Assembly: GCA_029168955.1 (NCBI GenBank) | Contig: JAPDOI010001203.1 | Location: 124,001 to 188,000, forward strand | Direction: 5' to 3' | Source of the DNA: Aplectana chamaeleonis | Lineage: Eukaryota > Nematoda > Chromadorea > Rhabditida > Cosmocercidae | Length of the DNA stretch: 64,000 nucleotides | Part shown: positions 1 to 9,722 of the stretch, one piece after another | Position numbering within the stretch: position 1 is the stretch's first letter | How the letters are laid out: the number at the start of each line of letters is the position of its first letter | Position numbers and translations under genes: made by a program | Notes under the pieces: model-generated | What the model saw: only the letters and a program-made list of their open reading frames with translations | What the model was told of the DNA's origin: nothing | Databases searched by the model: none

Positions 1-869
1 TGGGTGCTTATGTCGGTGTTGACACGGTCCGAACCATTCTTGTTCCTCTAAATTTATTGAAAGCGGCTGAACGCATCACCCGCAGCTTTACTTGGCCAAT
101 GGTATACTTCTGCAACACTAGGTCGATGCAGCTGAACACAGCGAAAACGACCCCGTGTCGCAGAACTCCCGCCTTTTAGACCTGTCGCTGTCGCAGTGCG
201 CTGCACAGCGACGAGCGGCAATGACAGCAACAGTCTTTGGCACATTTACAGTACATCAGTCCTCAGCGACACGTCGCTGCGACGGACCCGTGGCAACTGT
301 TCGTACGACAGCCAATGCCGTTCTGGTCCCGTCGAAATTTGTGCTAAATGTGCTAAATGTGATGACTATCGCTCATTACAGCGAAAAAGAATATTGTTGA
401 CCTTAGTGGACGATCCAACAGCAAGCTTCTATTATTAACAATCCGAAACTATGTTTTCAAGGAGTGGAATTGTGTTGTTTGCTGAGTAAAATTCGATGAG
501 ATATAAAGCCGAGAACTGTTGACACTCTTGTTCCCAACAAAATACCGGAACAAAGTTGCGTATCGCCTCAATATTATCGTATATTGCTCAATTGACATTT
601 TTCTAGAAGATTGGGCATGTTGCTGTGAGCAGGAAATGGGTCGGCCATGTTTGAAGCGGCACTTATACTTTGCCGTAATTCGTAACTGCGTTGCCTACTC
701 GGCATTACTCTAAATGTCGTGGAGTATCGTAGAGGTGTCCCATTTCTGTACCCGAAGAAAATTGAAGACACGTCTCATTACGGATGAGTGTGGCTGGCCC
801 CTTCAATAGGTGGTGTCCCGCAAGAATTTTTTTGAGACATACTTTCTCGAAAACTTGGTTTATCCGTTC
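1..869. other. No gene recognised
   Basis: Short open frames occur on both strands but none resembles a known family, and none has a plausible exon structure. No tRNA-like or simple-repeat structure was seen. Confidence 0.5.
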
Positions 870-1705
870 CTCAAACGCGGCGGTTTCCTTGTTGCTGATC
901 GTAACACATTCTCCATTCATTTCTTTCTTGGGCTGTTGTGGACGAATGAACCAGACACCTGTTGCTGGAATCGACCATATTGTATCTAATGCAAAGTGAA
1001 TCACTCCACCTGATCGTGGACCTTCCAAGCGGTCGCTTCTTCTCGCAAGGATTCCACTCAACCACAGCTTTGCTCAAATACCATCGGTTCTTCTAATCCC
1101 GTGTCATGCCCATGGATGATTTGTTGGTGTACTCGAGGGCATCGGTGGCTCTGGATAAGGATAAGATTGCTGCGTTGTGAAAGCCTTCACTTCGTTGTCA
1201 GTATAGGGTGTAGCCAACAAATTGTGATTCGATTGAAACCTGCACTACCTTCTTTGTGACTCCAGCTCTCTTGTCGGTGCGAAGGTTTAACTACACCGCA
1301 GCTTAGGGCACGAATGACTTGAATGCTGGTGAGCTGCTTTCTCCCCTCTTGTGATTTTCGACTTCAAGTCTCTGTTCGTGTTCAGCAAGCGCCCCAGGTA
1401 AACGTACTCTGTTGTTTCATTGTGTGGTGCCTCATCTAGTCGATTAGGAAAAGGATCAGCGAACCCATTTCTCATAACTTCTGCCGTCGTTGCGTTCAAT
1501 AGTTGTCCGAACTTCTTGCCTTCTTCGTTGAGATCATCTCCGTCGCTTCTTGTGAAGTATGCGTCAAAAGAACGATATTATCAGCGTGTCTCATGTGATT
1601 AAGCAGCTTGACGCCAACTCCGTGACGAATCAAACCACAATTTCTCATAATCGATTCTAACACAGCGGAGAACGAATCTCGAGACTATTGCATCAAACAA
1701 TATAA
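870..1705 (-). pseudogene. Remnant of an RTE-like retrotransposon reverse transcriptase
   Basis: Read on the minus strand, several short frames line up in the order expected of an RTE-type reverse transcriptase. From about 1680 to 1560 there is a FSAVLESIMR stretch followed by MRHADNIVLLT, a damaged form of the FADDIVLLT catalytic box. Around 1500-1330 comes EYVYLGRLLN, the motif that follows the palm in this clade. Around 1075-880 lies KRPLGRSTIRWSD with AQERNEWRMC, which matches the usual C-terminal end. These pieces are in different frames with stops between them, and the part between the YLGRLL and RPLGR motifs is largely unreadable. The endonuclease domain is absent. The second aspartate of the YADD-type box reads as asparagine, so the fragment cannot be active. 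It differs clearly from the two retrotransposon copies at 3.4-6.7 and 35.3-38.5 kb, so it is a separate family. Confidence 0.8.
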
Positions 1706-2676
1706 TAAGTTGCAGGCATATGATGTGGCCAACTCTACCTTATGTCGTTCTCATGTGTGTACCGCCTTCTGTCGTAGCCGGTGCGGCATGGATCGCCTCC
1801 TATTTTCGTCTCGATAATGCAGATGTGAGAATGTGCCGACCCCCCACAGGTAAGGGCACGTTGAAATTCGAAGAAGCTGGGATCGATGTCAACAAAGCCT
1901 CTAACTCGGTGCCGTAAATGGGATTGTGGATACAGTACAAATGGAGTTATGGTTACAACACTCGAGAATTCAAAGAAATGTGCTTTTGAGGGTCTTACGG
2001 TCCACGGCAAACGAACCATTTTGGTGAAAATGAACGAATGCTTTTGAGCACTCTCTTTACCTCTTTCTTTTTCTGGTCTGATGCGCATTCCTTATTTCCC
2101 TTGTATTTCTCACTTTCTATTTTGAATTCTGCGCTGACTTGAGCAGCAGAATATGAATTTCCAGAAATTTGCCTAATCTGCATGAAGACGCGGTACTGGG
2201 CACACAATAATACCCATTCCTTTGTCCCTTCTGATGATATCCTGCTGTGAAATTCACTGCATGCAAAAACACGTGTCAGTGCGGATACAGATTTTAACAA
2301 AAGTATTCCAGCAGTTGCGCACGAGGTGGTCATGATGTTTACTATTATATTGATGGTTGCGAACACTCTAGCAATTGTTATGATGTTATCATTGGTAATC
2401 ATTGTAAGAAAAAGAGGTGAAGTTTTTGAAAGTCTCAAAATTTAATTCATCTGTTCATTCATCGAAAAATTTCATTCATAGTTTTCAAGAATTCCTAAGA
2501 AGAGGAGGAAGGAGAAGAAGGAGCTGTTAAAAATTCTATGTAGAGCTTCATCGCATTTACAAAATTCAAGGCATTTGTGGAGCAATCTGCATTCAGAACC
2601 ACGTCAGCAGCTAGCGATCGCGCTGCATGCTTTTCATCACAGCATTTGTGATAAGTGACCTCCATAGCAGTGGTCA
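1706..2676. other. No gene recognised; one unassigned 147-codon frame
   Basis: The longest open stretch is on the minus strand at 1995-2438 (147 codons, hydrophobic N-terminal third). It matches no family I recognise and is likely a chance frame. Confidence 0.45.
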
Positions 2677-3300
2677 GGCTCCGTCCACATCTTGCGAGAG
2701 CGTGCGATTTCGCAAATTCGATGTTCATCGTGGGCACTTGAATTGCTAGCCGCTCGCACGCGCTCCCTCTCGCGCTCTCGCTCTCTCGTTCTGGCGCGCT
2801 TACGCCGACACGAGAAAACCTAAACGAGCAGCAGCGACTGTTTATCCATACGTGTTCTATCTCAATGCTTTGCCAGTGGGAATGCTCTACGAGTTTCAAC
2901 AAGTTTCCACTTGCCAACTTCCTGCGTATTCAGTGCTAAAAACTATGTGGATAAACGGTCGCTGCTGCCTGTTTAGGAGGCCCCCGCCAACACTACGAAG
3001 GAAGCAGCAAGTTTCTAGCTTACTACTTCATCACCAAAGCAGGCGGCATTAAACTTGTAGCGAAACTATTGCCCATGATTTCTATAATCCCACCGCGGAA
3101 ATCGAAAACCGTGGAAAATCATCAGCCGTTGAGCCGACTCAAACGATTGATCACCCGATCGAACGTTGTCAATCAAATCAACACGAGACAGGGGGTGTTT
3201 GCCAGTGTTAATTTGCGGGCACGGGCTGCTCCAGCGTTGAGGAGCTTCGAGAGGCGCACAACAGCGGGAACGCCCGCTCTCGCCACGTATGGACGCTGCC
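2677..3300 (-). mobile_element. PIF/Harbinger-like MITE, interrupted by a second MITE
   Basis: The ends are inverted repeats: GGCTCCGTCCACATCTTG at 2677 and, reversed, GGCAGCGTCCATACGTGG at 3300. They continue into CGAGAGCG on both sides. The flanks are TCA and TGA. A related copy at 42917-43359 has the same ends, a matching interior in the opposite orientation and a TCA/TCA duplication, so a 3-bp TNA-type target is likely, as in the PIF/Harbinger superfamily. There is no transposase. The element is about 180 bp longer than the other copy because of the insert at 2812-2984. The GA/CT-rich run around 2755-2790 is part of the element, not an independent repeat. Confidence 0.7.
2812..2984. mobile_element. 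Nested 173-bp MITE with about 9-bp target duplication
   Basis: A pair of inverted arms of about 40 bp (2812-2852 and 2944-2984) shares CCTAAAC, GCAGCAGCGAC and GTTTATCCA. It is bordered by CGCCGACAC (2803-2811) and CGCCAACAC (2985-2993), a 9-bp near-duplicate. The related element at 42917-43359 lacks this segment and carries only one copy of the border. A 9-bp duplication suggests a Mutator-type origin, but that is inference. Confidence 0.7.
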
Positions 3301-3479
3301 TGAGAGACATGCCACAGGAGTTGCAAATCTAGGACAAAATCACTTTGTGTGACCTTAAAACCAGGGTTTGCGACTTAAACGGTTTTTGTAGTATATATAC
3401 TTGTGATTGGGTAGATGCGCTTATCACAAAAGTGAGAATGACTTACTTGACTTAAACGGTTGGCTTTTGCCTGACGCGG

Positions 3480-4614
3480 TCATTCCGCATCTTCACCGAG
3501 GTGTGCCGTCCTAGTAGTCAGCCGTGTCAATTTGTCACGGTCCTCAACCACAATTTGAACACAATCCATCCATTCGTCGCTTTTCCGTTTCCTGCGAAGT
3601 ATAAAATCGCGCCTGAATTGCCTTTCAATGCCGAGTGATTTCGAATCCTCCTTTACCACATCCGTCCAAAACTTTCGCCTTCGTCCAGGCGGCCGCTTCC
3701 AGACAGGACTTGGAAGCCTCCTTAGAGCGTGTTGAACGAGACGATCTGGCGGTCTTCTTAAAATATGCCCCAACAGACGAAAACGACCTTCCGTTGCCGC
3801 TTGAGATGGCAATGGGGGATGTTGGCACCTCCCTAGTGTCAAACGTTGATGTAAGGCGTCAATCTCGTTGTAGTGATCTTCGTTGTGGCACATCCGCGGC
3901 CAGAAATATTTGAGCAAACGTCTAAATAGCTTCCTCTCCGTGCAATCCAACCTTTCCATCTGCGTCTTCGGTGCTGCCCACGTTTCCGATCCGTAAATCA
4001 GGATAGGGCGAACAGCGGATAAGTAGACGCGCAACTTAACTTCCTTCTCGATGGGGGTAGACCACAAACACTTGGTTAGAGAATTGAATGCAGACGTAGC
4101 TTTCGCACATCGTTGTTGAATTTCCGCTGCATACCCACCATCGTTCTTTAGCAAACAGCCCAAATAACAGAATTCATCCACCAGTTCGATGCGTTGTCCG
4201 TCCACACAAACTCCCGTTGAAGGTCCCCACATCTGCTTGCATTTGTCGGGACGAAGACGAAGTCTATAGGCTGCGGCATACTTCGAAACGAGGTTTACAA
4301 TCCTTTGCAGTTTTGCGTTGTTTTCAGCAAATAAAACAATGTCATCGGCGTACTCCAGGTCGACAAAGGAGCATCCTGATGATGTTAGGACCACGTCCGC
4401 AGGAAACTTCTGCAACTCCACGCATGATGTCATCAACAGCAAAGCTGAATAGAAAAGGGCCTGCTACAGCTCCTTGCCTTACTCCTGTTCTCGCCTCGAA
4501 AGCTGACGTGAACCCGACAGGCGTACGAACTGCTGCTGTTGTTCCTTTGTTCATGTCCTCGATTAGTCGAACATGCTTTTCCGGGACTCCATCGGCTCGC
4601 AGAGCGTTGAGCAA
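3480..4614 (-). pseudogene. Reverse transcriptase palm and C-terminal region of copy 1
   Basis: Two overlapping frames cover this part. The first (4614-4342) reads LRADGVPEKHVRLIEDMN through GVRQGAVAGPFLF, the blocks just before the active site. The second (4442-3480, 320 codons) is open to the natural stop. It has LEYADDIVLFAENN with the catalytic aspartates at 4346-4341, then FCYLGCLLKNDGG, YGSETWAAPKTQMERLD, RRLLKYFWPRMCHNE and KRPPGRRRKFWTDVVKED. This C-terminal half is the best-preserved coding stretch of the window. One frameshift separates the two frames near 4400. The copy-2 equivalent has extra single-base deletions that this copy lacks. Confidence 0.9.
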
Positions 4615-4658
4615 TCAATCAAGATGAGGAGAGTCGAATCCTCATCTTGATTGATTGC
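4611..4658. repeat. Perfect 20-bp inverted duplication inside retrotransposon copy 1
   Basis: The arms 4611-4630 and 4639-4658 are exact reverse complements separated by 8 nt. In copy 2 the second arm is absent and six other bases (reading CGCGGC in this orientation) stand in its place. The arm is therefore a local templated insertion and not part of the element. Confidence 0.9.
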
Positions 4659-4659
4659 T

Positions 4660-5238
4660 TCAAAGTCCAAAAAAGCAAGCTTGGTCGATGGCCGATCTTC
4701 CAGGTCGAAAACCGGCTTGCTCATCTCTGGTCGTTCCACCACGATGTTTGATAAGTCGCTCGAGAATGAAGCGTTCTAAATCCTTGTTAATGACACGAAG
4801 TAGAGAGATTCCTCTGTAGTTCTTAGGGTCCGTGACATATAGCTTTTTGTCAAGAGGTACGATGATTGCATGTCTCCACGAATCGGGTATCCTTTCGCTC
4901 ATCCATATAGCACGGATGGTGTTGGTCATTTCACAAATCCCAGACGGAGGGAGAGCTTTTAGCATTTCAGCAGTGATGTTGTCATCTCCACCCGCCTTTC
5001 CATTCTTCATTTTCCGGACACAATTTGAAACATCAGTCTCAGTCAGCGGTTCTTCACTGACATCGTAATGTGCTCTCTGAACATGCGGCAGCTCTGGTAC
5101 TGACGGCGCTAGACGATTCAGTAGTGAACTGAAGTACTCCTTCCATAATGGGAGCGTCGCATCACCAACTGCAACTCCATTGGTAGTGTTGAGGACAGCA
5201 GAACATCTCTTCATCTTGCCGCTATACTGTCGCGGCAA
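4660..5238 (-). pseudogene. Reverse transcriptase N-terminal and finger region of copy 1
   Basis: This segment of 192 codons carries MKNGKAGGDDNITAEML, IPDSWRHAIIVPL, NYRGISLL and EQAGFRPGRSAIDQ. These correspond to the conserved blocks that precede the catalytic palm in RTE reverse transcriptases. It ends abruptly after DQAC because about 58 nt present in copy 2 (the VVRRVIESWQ part) are deleted here. The lost stretch is followed at once by the inverted duplication at 4611-4658. It lies between the endonuclease and the palm, as expected. Confidence 0.88.
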
Positions 5239-5600
5239 CGTGTAGGCTTTCCTCGGATTGTTCTCCTCTCAAGCCTTCTCAAACTCTTTAGCTCTACACG
5301 TCCATTCTCGTTCGCGGTCACTTTGAAGCTGCCGGCACAACTTTGTCCTCAGACGCTTCTCCTCCACGAAGTTTCCTGCAGTTCGGAGAGCACCTACTCT
5401 GTTGTAGGTAGATGTTGTTTCCCCTGAGACGTAGGCGAGCTTCTTCCTGGGCTATACAACCGGGAGTGCCTCTTTCGAAGCGTCCTGGATGCACTTGAAG
5501 AAAGAGTCCGCGTCGCAAAGTTTCTTCTTAGTCCGTTCTCCAATGTGAACAGAAAGGTGTTGTCGGAATTTCCTTCTGCTTTCTTCATCCCTCAGACTTG

Positions 5601-6617
5601 TCATATCAATCCTCTGGTAAGGCTTAGCCCTTCGCTTGCTCTTATGAATCCTCGCAGTGGAATTCGACAGAACTGGACGGTTCGAGGGGAGAGGGGCGAG
5701 ACGTGATCCGAACCGAATGCGACATCCCACACAGCTCTAAATCTTCGAATGTCCGATACTGGAATATTCCTCGTCAGAACATAGTCGAGCTGTAGTTTCA
5801 AAGTTGTCATCTTCCGCTTCCGCTGCTCTTCCAGAGATAGCTGGGTTGGTCCCTGACACGTAAGCTGATGACGGCGATGATTCCTCTTGGATGTCTATGC
5901 AATAATCAGACCACTGCGTTCACACAAGTCGACAAGGCGGTAGCAATTGTCCGATGTTTGCTCCACTGGGTAGAACCATTTACCGAGTACTTCGGATTCC
6001 TGATCAAATCCCATCTTCGCATTTGCGTCAATCCCCACGACAACAGCATGTTGACAAGGTATCCTGGCCAGCAGCGTATTGAGTTCCTCATAAAACGCAT
6101 CCTCCGAATTGTCTTCGGCGGTTTCAGTTGGCGCATGAGCACTCACTATCCACAGATTGAATCCTCTGTGATCCCGCAGTCGTACGAATGCATTCCGGCA
6201 CGACGTTGAGCCGAATTCCTCGATCATACCATTGTAGTCCTTCCTTACATCTATCGCACAGCTTCCCACTCTCCTATCATCAGCGTCACCACAGTCGATG
6301 ACGTACTCTCCGACGTTGATGACTGGTCTATCCTTGAAGTGAGTTTCCTGCAAAGCAGCAAACGGTGCATGGATGTAGCTCAGAATATAGGACAGCGCAG
6401 ATTGTTGGATATCACTCGACAATGACCGGCGATTCAGGGTGGTGAAATTGTGGCTTGTGGCCAAAGACTCCATAAACTCCCTAGGTACGGATCCTAAGGT
6501 GTTATGGACCAGAGGCCTTGGTGTGCCGGACGGCGACACCTTTATGCAATATGCGGGATACTTTCGCGATATGGTTGTGCACGCTATATCGCTCGAACGT
6601 TCCCTGTGTACACCCAA
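5601..6617 (-). pseudogene. AP-endonuclease domain of retrotransposon copy 1
   Basis: The family nicks target DNA to prime reverse transcription. The reading frame is open from 6617 to 5895 (240 codons). It contains LQETHFKD with the metal-binding glutamate, SAHAPTE and VVVGIDANAKMG, all standard APE blocks. A TAG stop follows GLIIA, whereas copy 2 has a sense codon (TCG) there. The same frame then continues and includes QLDYVLTRN and the terminal SDH block. The SDH region is disrupted by a 23-nt insertion at 5681-5703, which shifts the frame. The methionine aligned with the apparent start in copy 2 is at 6474, yet the frame is open for 47 codons upstream of it. The leader may therefore be coding, or the upstream frame may be chance. 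Confidence 0.88.
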
Positions 6618-6906
6618 ACGTCTGCTGGGTTCAGTAGAAGCAGGGGCACCAACGACCAGGTACCAACAGACTTATACAAATATATACCCCCAAAAGTGAG
6701 AATAAATAAAAAATGCGAGAATAGACGGACAGGTACGCGCTTGAATGGCTATTCACCGGTGTCCGTCTAATCCGAATGAACGAGAGTAGTTGCTAACTAC
6801 TTTAAAAGACTACCAACCACTTCAAGGGTAAAATGATAGATGGCAAAACATGTGCCTCTTTATGAGGGTGGCACAGCAACTGTTTTTTTTTCGCCAACCC
6901 TGCCTT

Positions 6907-7233
6907 AAAGGCACAGTTCAACCTCAGAATCGTTTTTCTGCTTTTCAGCCTATCTTGAAAACGGTCCCACGCTGATAAAAAATGATGTATCTGGAATCGT
7001 ACAGGAGTCCCTGGGAACGGAGTTATGGTACCTCAAAAACTGAGAATGAAGGGAAAAACGGTGCTACTGGTCGAAAACCATCGCTCATTTTGCCGCTTTT
7101 GAGCTCGAAAGATCGTAAAAGGGGCTTGCCAGAGTGGCTACCGGGTGTGGGCGCCCCATGGTGGCTTCCTCCTATATCCCGCTTATTTGGAGGGACTCTC
7201 AGATTTCGCCTTTGAGCTTGGACTGTGCTTTTG
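6907..7233 (+). mobile_element. C-type TTAA MITE, shortened copy
   Basis: It starts AAAGGCACAGTTCAACCTCA next to TTAA and ends near GGACTGTGCTTTTGA, an imperfect inverted repeat. The interior shares CCTATCTTGAAAACGGTCCC, GGAACGGAGTTATGG and CTCCTATATC with the other C-type copies. At about 327 bp it lacks some 150 bp of the middle. Sequence from 6686 to 6906 holds nothing recognisable. Confidence 0.75.
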
Positions 7234-8350
7234 ATGCAAACGAGGGACCTGAACCTTCGGCTTATGTACGGACTTGCCCGCAGATCAGAGGACTCGCATC
7301 GTTTTCTCGGAATCTTGTGCTTCACTCCTTTGTCCAATCATCCTATCCCCATAATGTATAAGATGTCGGGCTATCTCTGAAAACAGCAGTTGGTACGAAA
7401 CTTGCTCTCAACTAGCAACTTCTTCTAACCTCAGTTCACCGGAAGAATGTCTTGACACTCTGCAAAGTGAGGAAATTGTGGCAACCCGTCGTTGAGACGT
7501 ATCTTCCTAATTTCCTTCGATGCCGCACCCGCACTCCCGCTCGCAGCTGGCTAACTTCGACATGCGAAATTCATTGCCAATGCTCCGAAAACATTGAAGG
7601 CGCAGTCTAACTCCAGAACTACCCCTCATTTTTTTGCATCCTCCGGAGAGAATTTCGCGCTGACCACAGCAATGTTTACAAATCTCTCTAAACTTCTACA
7701 AACGGAGTTATGGCTCTTCAAATGTTGTGGCCACGAACAACGGAAATTTGGCGGACGAGTTGTTTCAGGCCCAGTTTTTTCTTCGTTTGTAGCCGTAGCA
7801 TAGGAGTAAACTACTGTTTAAGGCGAGACCAGCAGGATCATGAATCTAAAAACTCCGTTAGGTTTGCTATACACAACGGATAACTCCATAAACCATACCA
7901 TAGAAAGGTCAAACGCCTCAGAACTTTTTAATCAAGTTGCCTGCGTCCTATCACGCCATAATCAAGTTACATGTGGCTGTTACAGACAATTAAAGTTCTT
8001 TTCAAACACTATACCAGCAAGTATCTCACATGAGCATGTACCAGTTACTTGCGACTATGAAATTTGTAGGCAACATGATTCAAGCAACTCTATCAAACTC
8101 GTGTATCTTACGACATGATGAAATGCTCCTTGCTTGCCTCTTGTTCATTCGATTGATGCTTGATTGGGTGGTCCCTCACTCGGGACGATCTAATGACCTG
8201 CATGGCTCTGTCTTTCCGTGGGAAGTACAACGGTGTTTCAGCAAACAATTTTTGTGGCGAACGTTCAGCTCGCTGCTTAATATATGAGGTAGCGAGTTCT
8301 AAGCGTGCTGCTTGACCATTTGAGCGATGACCACAAAGCTTGCTGGTATG
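7234..8350. other. No gene recognised
   Basis: Only short unassigned frames are present. No repeat family of this window is evident. Confidence 0.45.
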
Positions 8351-8352
8351 TT

Positions 8353-8840
8353 AAAGGCAGTGTTCACGATAAAAAATGTGTTTCAGTTTCCACTAGGAAT
8401 GTGTAGTGGAGGGGCACACTTTATCGCTGACGTCGAAAGAAGCATGAAAACAAGCCAGGAAAAGCTCCAAAAGAGCACAAAGTTGCCACTTTGAGCGCAA
8501 GGCAAACCCCAAAAGCGCATCACACGCCCACCAACGCGAACAAATGAATGCTCGAGATCGTAAGATGAGCGATTATTTCCAATCATTAGCCCCGTTCTTC
8601 CCTTAATTCTCAGCTTCTCTCTTCACTCAGGTCAGCTCGCATAGATCGGCTGCAAAAGACGGAAGTTACAAGCTTTGGACAACTCGTCCACCATTTTCCT
8701 TAGCTCAATCTTTGAGAGACCATAACTCGGTTCCCAAAAGGTCTCGGACGACTTCAGAGACATCATTAGAATCAGCATGGGGCTCTTTTCAAGATAGGTG
8801 GAAAAACAGAAAAACGATTTTCATCGTGAATACTGCCTTT
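8353..8840 (-). mobile_element. A-type TTAA MITE (about 490 bp)
   Basis: The terminal inverted repeats are AAAGGCAGTGTTCACGAT at the left and its near-perfect complement at 8823-8840. The interior is the reverse of the copy at 20972-21461, for example GTAGTGGAGGGGCACACT near 8400. There is no coding capacity. Its right end abuts the next element, the two sharing TTTAAA at 8838-8843. Confidence 0.85.
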
Positions 8841-9393
8841 AAAGGCAGTGGTCGCGATCAAATATGCTTCTTGTCTTTTTCTCTCTAAACCCTTTTCTAG
8901 GTCTCGAGTAGTACGACCCATAAGAAAAAATCGCGAAAAAACCACTGTTTTGGGCCAAATTTGAAGCCTGAACTTTCCTGTCTTTTGATGATGGACGAGC
9001 CCACTCCACATCATCGGTATCGATGACCTCTTATATCAAGAACATCAGCTGGCTTGAAGTTGAATTTCAATCGATGAACCTTCGGATTTATTTACACATC
9101 TAGTCAGAAACATTGACAGAAGTGCTTGCTTTCATTGTTCAACTGTTTTTATTAGGTAAATTTGCATTTATTTCTCCCTCTGGATGTCGTTGATTTTTGA
9201 CTGCTCGGCATGAGACTGCGATCTTTTCCGTTGGCGCTGTGCACGTGTGCAGGAACTGGCTTTTTTGGGCTCTAGTAACTCTAATTCTAGCCCGTTTTTC
9301 ACCGCGCTACCTTCATAGTTTCTCAGCTATTTTGATCTAAACTGATTTTTGTAGTTTTTTCGATACCCTTTTTTCATCGTGACCACTGCCTTT
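8841..9393 (+). mobile_element. B-type TTAA MITE (about 550 bp), copy 1 of 3
   Basis: It begins AAAGGCAGTGGTCGCGAT and ends CATCGTGACCACTGCCTTT. Nearly the same sequence recurs at 57829-58382 (plus) and 18190-18733 (minus), including TCATCGGTATCGATGACCTC and CTGCTCGGCATGAGACTG. It sits directly against the A-type element on its left. There is no transposase. Confidence 0.88.
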
Positions 9394-9609
9394 GAAGCAC
9401 TTGGCATATTGTTGCGCATAAGCAAGTTACCTGCATCGTAAGAGTAAGTTTCTCACGAGACAAGGGTTAGCTAATTGTATAGTATGCGTGTGTTATTTGC
9501 GGCTTATGGTAAGGAACTTGTTGTATTCAATAATTCTGTTGAAGACTTCACGTGGCATACTAATTGGCCACAAGAAACTTGATTCAGAAATTCTGTGAAC
9601 GTCCGGGAC

Positions 9610-9722
9610 GGATCGTACTGAAGCTTTGCGTTCCTATGGGAGGTTGCTCGTTGCCATATGTGATAAAATTCGTGCACTGAGTTCACACCAACCTCCAATA
9701 GGGAACGCAAAGTATTAGAGTG
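9610..9722. mobile_element. Short palindromic element, F family
   Basis: GGATCGTACTGAAGCTTTGC at 9610 is mirrored by GCAAAGTATTAGAGTG ending near 9722, with GGAGGTTG/CAACCTCC further in. The same end motif (GGATCGCACTGATACTTTG) bounds the element at 40846-40976, and a half copy is at 32046-32105. Confidence 0.55.

Larger units (their letters stand above)
3440..6685 (-). mobile_element. RTE-like non-LTR retrotransposon, copy 1 (inactive)
   Basis: This is a full-length but broken APE-type non-LTR retrotransposon. It is collinear with the plus-strand copy at 35262-38510. On the minus strand the order is a roughly 200-nt leader, an apurinic-like endonuclease, a linker, a reverse transcriptase with the YADD box at 4352-4341, and a C-terminal region ending at 3480. 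The two copies diverge at GGTTGGC near 3457. Beyond that, this copy has short AAGTCA-type repeats on the minus strand, as expected of RTE tails. Lesions specific to this copy are a TAG stop at about 5894, a 23-nt insertion at 5681-5703, a roughly 58-nt deletion near 4670, and a 20-bp inverted duplication at 4611-4658. The YGSETW and RRLLKYFWPR motifs place it near the RTE/BovB group. Confidence 0.9.

Noticed and set aside
2495..2917. 140-codon minus frame with Arg/Glu/Ser-rich segment
   Set aside because: It runs across the Harbinger-like MITE and its nested insert; the Arg/Glu/Ser-rich part is the CGCGAGAGCG-rich portion of the element, which also occurs non-coding at 43.2 kb.
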